A DNA stretch of 64,000 nucleotides, from assembly GCF_011927835.1 (NCBI RefSeq), contig NZ_JAATJH010000005.1, forward strand, positions 310,001-374,000, in the 5' to 3' direction. The translations under genes were made by a program, and so were the position numbers. The stretch is from Neolewinella antarctica (lineage in GTDB: Bacteria > Bacteroidota > Bacteroidia > Chitinophagales > Saprospiraceae). This document shows, one piece after another, positions 1-10,040 of the stretch. The notes below the pieces were generated by a model. It made no database searches. It saw only the letters and a list, made by a program, of their open reading frames with translations, and was not told the origin of the DNA. Each line of letters begins with the position of its first letter. Position 1 is the stretch's first letter.

Positions 1-413
1 ACCACCAAACCCGAAGTAGAAGCAAATTTTTCCGCTAGTGTGCCCTCGATGATCGGTGGCACGAGGGTGCCGAAAGCGGCGCAACAACCCAGGGCCACGG
101 TCGTCCCCAAGGCTACGCCGAGATAGCGCAGCGACAGCCCGAACGTCAAGCCGCCAACGCCCCACAACAGGCCGAACAGGAAAGTGTAACCGGCGGCGCT
201 CCGTTCCGCCGCAAGCGCTTCCTTCAGCACTTCAAAAGTACCCGGCACGGTAAGCAGGGCAACCACCAGGGGCACCAGGATCCAGGCCGCCACCCCGTTG
301 ACGAGCCAGGCGCTTTCCCACGCCCAGTCCCTGACGCGCTTGAACGGAATGTAAAAAGAGCCGGCGGCGAAGCCACCTACGGCGTGCAGGAAAATCCCGA
401 GAATGGAAGACAT
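1..413 (-). CDS. rhaT: RhaT-like L-rhamnose/proton symporter, 5' part only
   Basis: Inner-membrane sugar/proton symporter of the RhaT family; the gene runs off the left edge, so only the N-terminal ~137 residues are visible. The reading begins MSSILGIFLHAVGGFAAGSF and continues with FYIPFKRVRDWAWES, matching the family's N-terminal FYxPFKKVKxWSWE signature, then LLWGVGGLTFGLSLRYLG, which resembles the LFGxxWGIGNxxYGLTMRYLGM signature. Several hydrophobic segments are visible. It lies 68 bp downstream of the isomerase on the same strand, probably in one transcript, and this pairing suggests import and isomerisation of a deoxy-hexose such as L-rhamnose or L-fucose. The family call is firm; the exact substrate is inferred. 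Confidence 0.82.
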   Translation of the reverse strand, partial: MSSILGIFLHAVGGFAAGSFYIPFKRVRDWAWESAWLVNGVAAWILVPLVVALLTVPGTFEVLKEALAAERSAAGYTFLFGLLWGVGGLTFGLSLRYLGVALGTTVALGCCAAFGTLVPPIIEGTLAEKFASTSGLV

Positions 414-481
414 GAACCGGATTTTTTAGAAATAATAGTAGGTCATATTCGACACTCGTGATAGTCGCTCCAAGTGCTTTC

Positions 482-1915
482 CTAGCGAACTTGCTGGCAA
501 GTAATACCCAACAGCGCCGCCAGTTTATGCAGTTTTGCACCGATGTGCCCCACCCCGACGGCGCAGTGGTGAGCCGGCCCGGCGGCATTCCAGTCGTTCA
601 CGAAAGCTCTTACCCCGCCGGTGAAGCGGTAGCGGCTGTTCGTGTTGCCGATCTCCAAAATGGGGCCGGCCTCGGTGTGGCCTTCGGCGACTAATAACTT
701 TAGCCCGTGCTCCCGGTCCTCCACCACGCTCAGGAGGGTGACCGGTCCGGGCCGGACGGACATTTCCACCGAGAGCCCCCGCCCCACTTTACCGTGGTAA
801 ACCGTGAGGGGCTTGACCTTGATCTTACCCGCCGCGATCGTGAGGTGCCCCGGCCCGTCGTGGCCCATCAGCACGACGTCGTCCGCAAAGTCCATCGCGT
901 AAAACTCGGTGAAACTGCCGCCGACGCCGAAGGTGTCCATGATCTTCATCGCCTGGGCGTTTTTGATCTCGTATTCCCCGGCGACGGGCACGCCGGCCGC
1001 CGTCAGCAGGGAATTACCGATGATGATGCTCGACATCGTGTCCTCGTTTTCCGGTACGCCGGTGCCTTTGTAGTAGTAAGCAAGGCTTCCTAATTGGTAG
1101 CGGTCCACGAGCCGATCAAGGGCCACGGAGGTGCGGGCGGCGCGGGTGAGCTCGGCGGCGGAGCAATCGGACTGTACGGCAAAAGTGGTCCGGAACTCAG
1201 CGACGCGGTCGGTGGCTTCCCGTTCCGTGACTTCCCGGCGAAGCCCCGTCAGTTCGTCGACCTCGATGATCTCGAGGTGGCCGCCGAAGGTGATGAGTTG
1301 CTGGGTGGTGTCGGTGTAGATGTCGAGCATGCCGCCGTAATAGTGGCCCATCGCGCCGAGGCGGTTGAAGGCCATGACTTTTTGCACATAGGCCGCTTCG
1401 ATCCAGTCGGCCAGTTCCGTCCAGCAGGGGTCCTGCGCGGCGAGCAGGCCGGTGACCTGGTGAAAGGGAATGCCGGCTCGTTGGAAGACGTTACCGATCT
1501 CGGGCACGGGGCAGGCCGAGCAGTAAGCCAGCCACTCCCCCGTCATTTGGCCCCGGTCGCCGATGGCGTTAAAACTTAGGTAATCGATGGCCGCCAGCGG
1601 GGCGACGTTGAGCACGATGACCGGAACGCCGGCCTGGCGAACGAGCGGCAGGACGGTCGCCGACAGGGCGTAGGTCGTTACGTAGATTACGATCAGGTCC
1701 GCCTCTTCCCGGCGGCAGCGGCGGCCGGCGGCGAAGGATTTGTCGATGGAGTCCACCAGGCCCAGCGGGATTATCCGGGCGTGATCGGCGGCGGCAATGC
1801 GGTCGGCAACGGTTTGGAGGTAGCCCTGGAGGCGGGTTTCGAGGCCGGGGAACTGGGGCCAGTATTCCGCCAGGCCGATGCCGCAGAGCGCGACGTTGAG
1901 GGAGGGTTTTTGCAT
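482..1915 (-). CDS. L-fucose/L-arabinose isomerase family protein
   Basis: Predicted cytoplasmic aldose-ketose isomerase, 477 aa, similar in length to AraA and shorter than FucI. It starts at the ATG at 1915 (MQKPSLNVALCGIG); the frame is open further upstream but that extension is Arg-rich and unlikely to be coding. The N-terminal half has a Rossmann-like pattern (LIVIYVTTYALSATVLPLV), and the C-terminal half has EYEIKNAQAMKIMDTFG and MGHDGPGHLTIA, a Gly/His-rich segment typical of the metal-binding region of the fucose/arabinose isomerase fold. It is co-directional with, and just upstream of, the RhaT-like symporter. The substrate is not certain; by context a rhamnose- or fucose-type sugar is likely, and it may stand in for a classical RhaA. 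Confidence 0.78.
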   Translation of the reverse strand: MQKPSLNVALCGIGLAEYWPQFPGLETRLQGYLQTVADRIAAADHARIIPLGLVDSIDKSFAAGRRCRREEADLIVIYVTTYALSATVLPLVRQAGVPVIVLNVAPLAAIDYLSFNAIGDRGQMTGEWLAYCSACPVPEIGNVFQRAGIPFHQVTGLLAAQDPCWTELADWIEAAYVQKVMAFNRLGAMGHYYGGMLDIYTDTTQQLITFGGHLEIIEVDELTGLRREVTEREATDRVAEFRTTFAVQSDCSAAELTRAARTSVALDRLVDRYQLGSLAYYYKGTGVPENEDTMSSIIIGNSLLTAAGVPVAGEYEIKNAQAMKIMDTFGVGGSFTEFYAMDFADDVVLMGHDGPGHLTIAAGKIKVKPLTVYHGKVGRGLSVEMSVRPGPVTLLSVVEDREHGLKLLVAEGHTEAGPILEIGNTNSRYRFTGGVRAFVNDWNAAGPAHHCAVGVGHIGAKLHKLAALLGITCQQVR

Positions 1916-2110
1916 GGGTAGGGGAAGGTACGCAGCGCGGGGCCCGGAACTTTCCTTTACCGTGCTGGTCCGCTGCGTTAAATAATGTTGCCGCCGAGTT
2001 TGGTGCCGCTTGGTGACCAGCCGGGTTTTGGTACTCGCAACGCCTACCCGGCGAACAGCCCCGGCCCCGACGGCCGCCGGGAACAAAACGTAACCGGTTG
2101 CAACAAATAA

Positions 2111-3973
2111 TTACCGCACGATCGGTAACGCCACCCGGCTGAGCGTTTCCCCGCCGTGGTGCACCACGTTACGGGCCACGACGCCCTCCGACTCATCGTA
2201 ATTCCGCCCGCCCGTATTCATGTTCCGGTCGAAGCGGGGGAAATTGGACGAAGAAACTTCGATCCGGATCGAGTGCCCGGGCTTGAAGTAGTTGGCCGTC
2301 GTCAGCGGGCTCAGGGTGACTTCGTAGACCTCGCCATCTTCCATAAAAACCTCCTTGTCGTAACCCTCCCGGTAGCGGACGCGCTGGATGGTTTCGTCGA
2401 GGTTGTAGGCGGTGCCGTCGGGAGCGACGTCGATGAGCTTGACGGTAAAATCGGTGTCCTTGGCGTCGGAACTGATGAATAAGGTCGGTTCGATCGAGCC
2501 CGCGATCTCTACGCCGTTCGGGAACGGGTCGGTGGTGTAGACGAGAATATCGTTGCGGGCTTCCATGGCCTGCTGGTCGAAAGCTCCGCCCTGGACGGCG
2601 TTACCGGTGCAGCACACGTTGCCGCCGTAGCTGGTGACGGGGTTCAGGGGGTCGTAAACGAAACTGTCCGGCGTGTCGGTGGTCGGGGCGGTGGTGGTGA
2701 GTTTTCCGTCGCCGTTCAGGGTATTCGCGTTGCCGTCGGAATTGAGGTAGTAGGTCGTCATTTCCACGCCGGCCGGTGGCCAGGTCGGGCTGCTTTTCCA
2801 TTCATTGCTCCCCATCACGTAGTATTGCACCTGCGGCCGCGCAATCTTCTCCTCATCTTTCAAATGCTCCGCGAAAAAGGCTTCAATTTGCTCCTGGTAA
2901 TTCAGCCGCGCGTCGCCCACCGAGCGTTCGCCGACCATGGTGTTTTCGGTCGCGCGGGTGTAGGCGCAGTGGAGCGTGGGGGCGATGACGAGGTACTGAT
3001 CGTCGCGTACTTCGGGGCTCACGGCGTTGGTGCGGACGTGGTTGAACAGCTCCAAATTTGGCCCGATCGACACGTCGTACCAACTCGTGAACCAGAAGGC
3101 GGGCACGTCGAAGGGCATGGTTTCGTGGTAGAGGCCGCCCGCGTACCAGAACTCGCTGGCCGGGGTGCGGGAGGCAATTTCCTCAAAAATCCCCTGCGGC
3201 CCGTTCTGCGCGCTGATGATCTCGTTGACGGGCAGTGTTTTGAGTCCCTCGACCCAGTCTACTTTCGGGTATTCGGGGGCCATGTCGTAGAAGCGTTGGA
3301 GGCGCAGCAGGTCCTCCCGCGTCGCCTCCGCCGGGATGCGCGGCCGCAGCGGATCGTGCTGCACGGAGTAGAGCCAGGCGACGAATAGCAGCTGCGTCGC
3401 GCCGCCCCGGTACCAGTTGCCCTGCTCCTGAAACCGCCCGACCTGACCGACGCCGGCGCCGTAGCCCTGCGGTACGATGGCCTTGAGGGCCGGGTGGTCG
3501 AGACTGGCGACGGCCATTTGCCACTCCGCCGTCGAGCTACAGCCGAGCAGGCCGATGTTGCCGTTGCTCCAGGGCCGGTCGGCGAGCCAGGTGAAGGCGT
3601 CGTAACCGTCGGTGGTCGGCATGCCGAGGATGTCCCATTCGCCTTCGCTGTAGTAGCGCCCGCGTTCGTTTTGCACGACGTACGCGTAGCCTGCTTTTAC
3701 CCATTCGAGGGCGCGTTCGTAGGTCCGGGTGCGCTCCTCGCCGTCCACCCAGCCATTCATTTGGTAGGGCGTGCGGCTCAGAATGATGGGGACGGGCTTA
3801 TCGGTTTTTGGCCGGTAGATGTCGGTTGCCAGGCGGATGCCGTCGCGCATGGGGGCGCGGTGTTTTTGCTCGATGTGGGCTACGGCGGCTAGGTCCTGGT
3901 AGGCTTTTGATGTTTGGGCGCGGACGCTGGTGCAGAGCGATAGGATGAGGAGCAGGGGGAGGAGATGGCGCAA
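2111..3973 (-). CDS. Secreted CocE/NonD family hydrolase (X-Pro dipeptidyl-peptidase S15 type)
   Basis: Exported alpha/beta-hydrolase of 620 aa that cleaves acyl or peptidyl esters/amides; the substrate is unknown. It has a signal peptide ending SVRAQ near residue 20. The family order is visible: an N-terminal [14 protein letters not shown] strand, a nucleophile elbow [14 protein letters not shown] (Ser near residue 145, as in cocaine esterase), a cap domain, an Asp in FTSWYDVS, a His in IAPTLHCAY, and a C-terminal jelly-roll (PepX_C) ending with [17 protein letters not shown]. The length fits secreted CocE/NonD proteins of Bacteroidota. It lies upstream of the isomerase on the same strand with a gap of about 195 bp, so it is probably an independent unit. 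Confidence 0.88.
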   Translation of the reverse strand: MRHLLPLLLILSLCTSVRAQTSKAYQDLAAVAHIEQKHRAPMRDGIRLATDIYRPKTDKPVPIILSRTPYQMNGWVDGEERTRTYERALEWVKAGYAYVVQNERGRYYSEGEWDILGMPTTDGYDAFTWLADRPWSNGNIGLLGCSSTAEWQMAVASLDHPALKAIVPQGYGAGVGQVGRFQEQGNWYRGGATQLLFVAWLYSVQHDPLRPRIPAEATREDLLRLQRFYDMAPEYPKVDWVEGLKTLPVNEIISAQNGPQGIFEEIASRTPASEFWYAGGLYHETMPFDVPAFWFTSWYDVSIGPNLELFNHVRTNAVSPEVRDDQYLVIAPTLHCAYTRATENTMVGERSVGDARLNYQEQIEAFFAEHLKDEEKIARPQVQYYVMGSNEWKSSPTWPPAGVEMTTYYLNSDGNANTLNGDGKLTTTAPTTDTPDSFVYDPLNPVTSYGGNVCCTGNAVQGGAFDQQAMEARNDILVYTTDPFPNGVEIAGSIEPTLFISSDAKDTDFTVKLIDVAPDGTAYNLDETIQRVRYREGYDKEVFMEDGEVYEVTLSPLTTANYFKPGHSIRIEVSSSNFPRFDRNMNTGGRNYDESEGVVARNVVHHGGETLSRVALPIVR

Positions 3974-4265
3974 TTTACTGTTGGTTTTGGTGGAAGTAAG
4001 TTACGATGCAAAAATCCGCAACTGCTGATTACGTACAGTCTTGACGCAGGCAGAAGTAGTTTATCTCCCGCCGCACGGCAAAGCACCAAAAAATCTACTA
4101 CGCTCAACGGCGTATTCTATCCTGAAAGCCCCGCTAAAATTAGCAAAGCGACCACCATCTCGGTAGCTTAGTGGAAGCAACACACCTCAATAACACACTA
4201 ATCGCGGTATCCGAAAACCACCCCTACGGGAGTGCGGAACCCGTACGTCCAAAAAGAAAAATGTC
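3974..4265. other. Intergenic region between divergent genes
   Basis: About 290 bp between the divergent CocE/NonD hydrolase and the large T9SS protein. It should hold both promoters. No stable hairpin, repeat or convincing small gene was seen; the short open frames on both strands lack family features. Confidence 0.4.
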
Positions 4266-7208
4266 ATGAAACAATTATTACTTTTCACCTTGTCGGCTAC
4301 GCTTTACGTAGCCAGCCTGACCGGGCAGGGAAAACCTAAGCTCTGGACAAATCTAGACATCGGCAACAACGCCACTACTTCCATTGGCAGCATTTACGGG
4401 TTCGGTTCCAACGTCATCGCCACCGCCCGGCAAAACGACCCCGACGCCGGCGACGGGCCTTATTTTCTGATCGACCCCGTGACGGGTAACCGAACTAATC
4501 TCGTGGAACCCAACGAAAGCATCACCGAAAACCTCTACGGAACCCGGGACCAGGGGCTGGAAAACCTGGAATTCGTAGAAACGAACGGTGAGTTGTACGC
4601 CTTCCGCAACGAACCACCCACGGCCGTGTATCGCTACGAAGATGGCCGCTTCAACACCTTCGTGCAGGGCACCAACCTGCGCTACGAGAACCTCGCGGTC
4701 AACAACGGTACCGCCTACATCGTCGCCGCTGACTACGACAACGGGCAATTTTACTTGCTCAGTTCGGACGGGACCGCAGACGGGACCCGTGTTTTGGGGA
4801 GCGTCCCCGCGGTCCGGTCCAACCTCAGCAGCGTGAAATGCCAGCTAGAAACAAATGAGACCGGGCTTCTCTTTACCGTCACGGCTAACAGTAATACGGA
4901 GCATTTATACGGGTATCAGTTTGCAACCGAAAGCCTGACCGCCATTACTTTTTTGGGGGAAGACGTAGCCCTTTCTAGTAGTGAGTTCTCCGGAAGTGGA
5001 CAGCGCACCCGCCGTACGCTAGCCTACCACGACGGCCATTATTACTTCTGGGGTTTCAGTTCCGGGGGTTCTCAGTTCCTCAAGATAAACGCCGCGACGT
5101 TTGTTGCCGACACTGCGTCGATCCCGCAGCCGGCGGGGTCGGACTTTCGCTTCAGACAAATATTATTTTTGAATTACGGTGATGAACTTATCGCTCAGGT
5201 TGACGGCGTCTTCAGTTCCCACCAGTCCCCCCTGGTAAGACTCAATGATGCCGGCGAGTGGGTGCCCTTGCCCGGTAGTACCGAAATCTCCGGCCCGGTA
5301 GCTTCCCCTTTCGTACACGACAACGTCGCCTACTTTACCAATGAAACGGGAGACTCTAATTTTGAGCTACTCGCTTACGACGGTGATCGCCTCCGCTCCG
5401 TAGCGAGCTACGAGGGAAATTCGCTGAGCTACGAAATCTACCCCGCCGGAGATTGGTTCTTCGTCGCTGAAAACAGTGACTATAACCTCACCTACACCGC
5501 GCTCGATCTAACGGCAGGTACTGAGAACCCGCCAAGCATTACCACTAACTGGGACCGGTATTCTGGCCTCGGTGCCGGAACGACGACGACCGTCGGGGAG
5601 TCACTCATTTTTTTCGACGACGACGGCGATGGCCTGCGCCGGTGGACTCCTGGCGAAAATCCGGCACCGACAATTATCCCGACGGGTCTTCCCATCATCA
5701 ATGATTGGGAAGAACCAGTGGTCAATCTTTTGGGCCACGATCCCGTTTCCGAAGACGTAATTGTGTTCGTCGACGAATACGACATCATTGCCATTAGCCA
5801 GGGTGGTGAGACAACTAATCTCGACCCCGACGAAGCCTTTAATCTCGATTCAGGTGACAAATTTATTTCCGTGAGTGGTCGCCTTTTCATCCGCGACTTC
5901 GACGCCGGCACGTTGGAGCACGTCGCCGGGGCTTTGCGGGAACCGATCTATTCCATCCCCGCCCGCAACTATACCGGGCCGGAACCGGAGCTTTCGTTCA
6001 TCCAGCAAATCGCCCCGGATCGCTACGTGGCCCAGGTGCTCGGTGATTTGCGCAACGAAACCGGTTCCAACCGGGCTTTCGTCGACGTGGCGGCCGACGC
6101 ACTTACCGTTACCCTTCTCCCCGGTGACGAGGTAAATGACTTCTTTTTCCTCAGTGTAGGTAATGACCCCGCTTACTTCCAGTCCGCGCAGACCTCTGAC
6201 GCCGCCGGTACCTACCGACACACCGTGACGGACGCAGACGGGGCGGTCCTCTTCACGTTTACCGATCCGGCGGAGTTTTTTCTGGACGGCGTGGACGATA
6301 GCTATTTTTACCTGAAGAGTAGCACCTTCATAGATCAAACGGAGCTACTCGTTTTCAACCGCCTGGGCACCGTGGGGTCACTCGCGGCTACTATTGCTAT
6401 ACCCGACGACTTCGAGGAAGTAAACGACGCCGCCCCACTCGGCGGCAGCCTGCTACTAACCTTGAGGAGAAGTGACGGCCGATCACGCTTCTACCTGGCC
6501 CAACCCGCTACCGAGACGCTGGAAGAAATCACTATGGTGTTGGCCGATCCGTTTAACGACCTTACGGGTGGTGCTTTACCCATTACGGGCAGATCCGTTT
6601 TTCCGGGTCTTGGCGGCGGGATCGGGCTGGAGCTTTTTGCCAGCGACGGAACCATAGCTGGCACGACGCTGCTGGCCGACATTAACCCCGGAAGCGCCAG
6701 GAGCGACCCCGATAATTTCGTGGGTAAGGACGGGTTCGTGTTCTTCAGCGCGACGGGGCCGAGTGGCAATGAATTATACCGCGTCACGCCCGCCGGGACG
6801 GTGGAATTGCTGGCCGATATTTTCCCCGGCGTCCGGTCAGGCTCGCCGCGTGATCTGCTGTTTTCGGGTGACGATCTGTTCTTCATGGCCCGTAATCCCG
6901 CGGATAAATACGTGGAAGTCTACCAACTGCCGTTAGCCCTCATGACGAGTACGGAAACGTTTGCCACTACGCCGCCGCTAGTTTTTCCTAATCCTGTCGG
7001 TCAGGGGACCTGTACCGTTCGCGCGCCGGAGGGGCTGTCCATCAGCCACGTCGAGGTATATGCGGCGGATGGTCGGTCGGTGCTGGCTCGCCGCGTTAGT
7101 GATGCTCCTTCGGTCAGTCTTCAGCTCGCCGGCTTGCCCCCCGGTCAGTACTGGCTGCGGACCCGCTATACCGATGGGCGGGTTTCGATCAGTGGGGTAG
7201 TTCGCTGA
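4266..7208 (+). CDS. Large exported protein with ELWxxDGT-type repeats and T9SS type A sorting domain
   Basis: Exported protein of 980 aa. The signal peptide is MKQLLLFTLSATLYVASLTGQ. Many degenerate beta-propeller-like blades follow, with Y/F-aromatic and GD/DG turns, and the clearest late copies (ELFASDGTIAGTTLLADINPG, then NELYRVTPAGTVELLADIFPG) match the ELWxxDGTxxGT repeat of Bacteroidota surface proteins. The last ~75 residues (from FPNPVGQGT to the end) have the PNP start, the DGR turn and the L..GxYxLR pattern of a T9SS type A C-terminal sorting domain, so the protein is probably delivered to the cell surface or medium. The function is otherwise unknown; an adhesive or sensing role is only a guess. 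Confidence 0.85.
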   Translation: MKQLLLFTLSATLYVASLTGQGKPKLWTNLDIGNNATTSIGSIYGFGSNVIATARQNDPDAGDGPYFLIDPVTGNRTNLVEPNESITENLYGTRDQGLENLEFVETNGELYAFRNEPPTAVYRYEDGRFNTFVQGTNLRYENLAVNNGTAYIVAADYDNGQFYLLSSDGTADGTRVLGSVPAVRSNLSSVKCQLETNETGLLFTVTANSNTEHLYGYQFATESLTAITFLGEDVALSSSEFSGSGQRTRRTLAYHDGHYYFWGFSSGGSQFLKINAATFVADTASIPQPAGSDFRFRQILFLNYGDELIAQVDGVFSSHQSPLVRLNDAGEWVPLPGSTEISGPVASPFVHDNVAYFTNETGDSNFELLAYDGDRLRSVASYEGNSLSYEIYPAGDWFFVAENSDYNLTYTALDLTAGTENPPSITTNWDRYSGLGAGTTTTVGESLIFFDDDGDGLRRWTPGENPAPTIIPTGLPIINDWEEPVVNLLGHDPVSEDVIVFVDEYDIIAISQGGETTNLDPDEAFNLDSGDKFISVSGRLFIRDFDAGTLEHVAGALREPIYSIPARNYTGPEPELSFIQQIAPDRYVAQVLGDLRNETGSNRAFVDVAADALTVTLLPGDEVNDFFFLSVGNDPAYFQSAQTSDAAGTYRHTVTDADGAVLFTFTDPAEFFLDGVDDSYFYLKSSTFIDQTELLVFNRLGTVGSLAATIAIPDDFEEVNDAAPLGGSLLLTLRRSDGRSRFYLAQPATETLEEITMVLADPFNDLTGGALPITGRSVFPGLGGGIGLELFASDGTIAGTTLLADINPGSARSDPDNFVGKDGFVFFSATGPSGNELYRVTPAGTVELLADIFPGVRSGSPRDLLFSGDDLFFMARNPADKYVEVYQLPLALMTSTETFATTPPLVFPNPVGQGTCTVRAPEGLSISHVEVYAADGRSVLARRVSDAPSVSLQLAGLPPGQYWLRTRYTDGRVSISGVVR

Positions 7209-7243
7209 TATTCACATAAACCCTGCTTTATTCAATTTTCATT

Positions 7244-7288
7244 GCACCCGCGTCCGCGACAGAATCAGGTGGGCGCGGCCGCGGGTGC
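7244..7288. repeat. Paired inverted copies of the 16-bp GCACCYGCGNCCGCGC element
   Basis: The left copy (7244-7258, GCACCCGCGTCCGCG) and the right, inverted copy (7273-7288, GCGCGGCCGCGGGTGC) can form a G+C-rich stem around a ~14-nt loop just after the stop at 7208. It may act as a terminator, although there is no T-tract. The same element recurs at 34783, 37351, 40017, 42035, 52656, 52700, 56377, 59394 and 63741. Confidence 0.7.
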
Positions 7289-7410
7289 AAGGTTGGGTGG
7301 GTGGGGCCATAATTGGTCGTTTCCGGGCTCTTTTTACGCTCATTAGCGTATTGCAGACGCCCCGCCGTAGCGTGAACTTTGGATCAACGCTTAACAACAA
7401 CCACACCGTC

Positions 7411-8130
7411 ATGAAATTTTCCAAAAGCATACACAATCAATTCACCTTACTGATGGCCTGGCTGACGTTCGCCCTCGCTTTACCGGCCGGGGCGGACGCC
7501 CAGACCCAACGCCGGCGGATCGCCGTGGAGATTGGCTACGGCGTGCATCAGGAAGCCATCAATGCCCTGGACGGGTTTGAGGAGGTGGAGTTTTACGAAG
7601 CCGCCAAGGAGGTACTCCCCATCACCCTTGGCCTGAATTACCGCTTCACCAAACGAATGTCTCTGTACGCGGACTACACCCAGTCAGCGCATTATTATTC
7701 TTTATCCGGGTCAGCGGGCGATCAGCAACAATTCAGCGCGCTCACGTTGGGGATAATGCCCCTCAGCGGATTTTTAGAATTCGGCCTGGGTTACAGCCGA
7801 TTTAATCGCGAGAATACTATTTTATCCAAAAACGGATCGCAACGCGAGTCGTTAACTTCCGAAACCGTTCACGGGGCGAATATGCGCCTCCGTTTCGATA
7901 TAAAAATATGCGAAGGCCTGAGCGTTTACGCCGGTGCCATGCTGTACGGCACCCTCCCGGCGAGTGAGACGAATGAGCTCGATGTTTTTGCGAATGGTAA
8001 CGTCGGGGTGCAGTTTTATTTGCTTGGGAAAGATAAGAAGTACGTTTCGCGTAAGGAGCGGAGGTTGTTGCGGGAGATGCGGCGGGAGCGGGATTTGGAG
8101 GAGCTTAGGGAATTAGAGGAGGGAGCGTAA
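7411..8130 (+). CDS. Outer-membrane beta-barrel protein (predicted)
   Basis: Exported protein of 239 aa starting at the ATG at 7411 (MKFSKSIHNQFTLL); the in-frame upstream extension lacks sense as a leader. The signal peptide ends ADAQ near residue 31. The body alternates hydrophobic and polar residues in short strands separated by turns (LGLNYRFTKRMSLYADYTQ, FLEFGLGYSRFN, GANMRLRFDIK, NVGVQFYLLG), the pattern of an 8- to 10-stranded outer-membrane barrel of the OmpA/porin-like PF13505 type. The C-terminus carries an unusual charged tail, rich in Arg and Glu and probably helical, after the last strand, which may reach into the periplasm. Specific role unknown. Confidence 0.7.
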   Translation: MKFSKSIHNQFTLLMAWLTFALALPAGADAQTQRRRIAVEIGYGVHQEAINALDGFEEVEFYEAAKEVLPITLGLNYRFTKRMSLYADYTQSAHYYSLSGSAGDQQQFSALTLGIMPLSGFLEFGLGYSRFNRENTILSKNGSQRESLTSETVHGANMRLRFDIKICEGLSVYAGAMLYGTLPASETNELDVFANGNVGVQFYLLGKDKKYVSRKERRLLREMRRERDLEELRELEEGA

Positions 8131-8381
8131 AACACCTGTTTATTTTGTCCATGAGTATCGATAAAAATAAGCTCGTGTAGCTACATAGAGCGACCAATTG
8201 TCAGTGCTAACTCTTGGATTAAGTGCTTGGCGGGGTTTGCGTTTAAAGATACGATACGCCTTACGCTCCTTATCGCAAACTGGCACATTTGCTTCGAACT
8301 AATACTTATTGGCGATTCTCACATGAGTGGAACGCCCATTATTTTAAACAAAAATCAATCATTTAAAAAAGTAAAAATACC

Positions 8382-9620
8382 ATGAAAACATGCAAACTAA
8401 TTATAGCTCTCCTCATTGTGCTTCACTGTCTAGTGGCTACGCACGTGATCAAAGCTCAAGATAGCCTTAAAACAAAGGTATCCATCAATGCGTCAGGAGA
8501 AAGTGTAGAGATTTTTGCTCTGAAATCTGATACTATAGATACCCACCTAGTAGATTCGAAGATTAGATCAGCAGTGTCTACCATACAATCAGAAATAGGC
8601 ACGCTAGAATCGAAATTGCAATTTAAATTAGATAGTTTTCTACGCGGTAAAGCAAATGACGATGATGAACTTTATGATAGAAATTATAAGGAAACACTAA
8701 ATTCAGTTCAACTAGCTTATGCCGCGAAGTTGTTAAATACGGATATTTTGCAAGATATTTCGCAATCAGGTGCTTACAACATCTTGATTAGAATCAACAA
8801 CCCTGAAAGTAATGAATTAGGCTTTCAATTTTCTGACGTTATCAGTAAGCAAATTGAAGACCAGCTAGTTGGAATGGAGGATTTAAAGAAAGACGACAAA
8901 ACTATCTTCAAAATAGGATTTAAAAAATTAATTGGTGGTATTTCAAAACTGTTGACCCCTACTTCGTTGGTTGGAAGTGCAATTCAATTCATCTCAAGTT
9001 TTGTTCCCGCTAAGGTTAAAGATGCGATTTCTGATCCGATTGGTGAAAAATTTATAGACGATTTTAAATCAGGCATTGATAATTACATAATATATTATCG
9101 CACCTTAGACACATACAATGGGCTATTTGAACAGGATCTCAGAAATTTAGTGATTAAATACAGCACAATTGAGCATCGACTTGAGGCGTATATTGATCAA
9201 AACGTCGAGCCACTTAATCTCAATGAGAATCAGCCTTTAGCTGATGAGGTAAACTTATATTTTAATTTTGGAAACCAAAAAACTTCATTGAACAAGCAAT
9301 TGCTAAACAATGATGAGAATATTATTAGAATGTCTAATAACGTGAGTGAGCTACGAAGCATTGTAAGACTGCTGACTGAATTCGTTTCAGATTATGATCG
9401 AATTGTATCCAGTAATTTTAACAGAAATCTCGATCTTTTAAAGACAGCCTCTTCACTTCCGGACATAAAGAAAGGGAATATTGATAATTTAATCATTGAG
9501 CTTGAATCACGAAAGAAAGGTGGTATTCTTCCTAATCAACAAGTAGTAGCGCAGGGATTTGAGAATAAATTTGATGATAACATAAATGCAGTGCTTGTTT
9601 TTGCGAGGGCACTAAATTAG
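8382..9620 (+). CDS. AT-rich secreted protein of unknown function
   Basis: Exported 412-aa protein that I do not recognise. A signal peptide is clear (MKTCKLIIALLIVLHCLVAT, cleavage near IKAQ). The mature part is polar and mostly helical: a heptad-like stretch VDSKIRSAVSTIQSEIGTLE at residues ~55-80, a central hydrophobic segment LLTPTSLVGSAIQFISSFVP at ~190-215 that could contact a membrane, and further coiled-coil-like helices. Base composition is clearly more AT-rich than the neighbours on both sides, which suggests horizontal acquisition. It stands alone between a barrel protein and a convergent LuxR-type gene. Confidence 0.6.
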   Translation: MKTCKLIIALLIVLHCLVATHVIKAQDSLKTKVSINASGESVEIFALKSDTIDTHLVDSKIRSAVSTIQSEIGTLESKLQFKLDSFLRGKANDDDELYDRNYKETLNSVQLAYAAKLLNTDILQDISQSGAYNILIRINNPESNELGFQFSDVISKQIEDQLVGMEDLKKDDKTIFKIGFKKLIGGISKLLTPTSLVGSAIQFISSFVPAKVKDAISDPIGEKFIDDFKSGIDNYIIYYRTLDTYNGLFEQDLRNLVIKYSTIEHRLEAYIDQNVEPLNLNENQPLADEVNLYFNFGNQKTSLNKQLLNNDENIIRMSNNVSELRSIVRLLTEFVSDYDRIVSSNFNRNLDLLKTASSLPDIKKGNIDNLIIELESRKKGGILPNQQVVAQGFENKFDDNINAVLVFARALN

Positions 9621-9707
9621 AAAGCGTCATCCATGAACTAGAAATAAAGCTATTCGCCCGAATCTTATCTACCGCCAAATAGTCCGTCAACGTTGCGCCA
9701 CACCTCA

Positions 9708-10040
9708 TCAAACCAAATCAAAACAAGCCCCCCACCAAACCGCCTCCACCACCGACCGGATCCCCAACTGCCGCCAAATGTTATTCCGATGGGTCCGTAC
9801 GGTGTGTACCGAGCGGTAGAGCGCCGTTGCGATCTCCTCGTTCGTTTTTCCCCGGACGATTAGGGTGAGTACTTCCCGCTCCCGCCGGGTCAGGTTGTCG
9901 AAGCGGTTGCGGTGCTCCCGGGCGAAAGCGCGTTGGCGGCGTAACCGATTGAGCGCGGCCGGGGAAAAACCGGTGGGGGAAGGCTGGCTACCGCTCGTTA
10001 GGCTGACTGGCTGGGTAGCGGTTAGGGATTGATCGAACAT
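9708..10040 (-). CDS. Small LuxR-type helix-turn-helix regulator
   Basis: DNA-binding protein of 110 aa. Its C-terminal half is a LuxR/GerE HTH: LTRREREVLTLIVRGKTNEEIA followed by LYRSVHTVRTHRNNIWRQLG, with the family's TxRExEVL start and SxxTVxxHxxNIxxKLG recognition helix. The N-terminal ~45 residues are Ser/Pro/Arg-rich without a receiver domain, so it is a stand-alone HTH like those next to Reg_prop kinases in Bacteroidota. It is downstream of and co-directional with the LytTR regulator; the 244-bp gap contains a repeated motif at 10203-10249 that could be its operator. A role in the same circuit as the kinase is inferred from position. Confidence 0.75.
   Translation of the reverse strand: MFDQSLTATQPVSLTSGSQPSPTGFSPAALNRLRRQRAFAREHRNRFDNLTRREREVLTLIVRGKTNEEIATALYRSVHTVRTHRNNIWRQLGIRSVVEAVWWGACFDLV

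Noticed and set aside
7239..7436. Minus-strand 65-codon frame near the paired repeat
   Set aside because: Overlaps the repeat hairpin and the leader of the barrel protein; no support as a gene.
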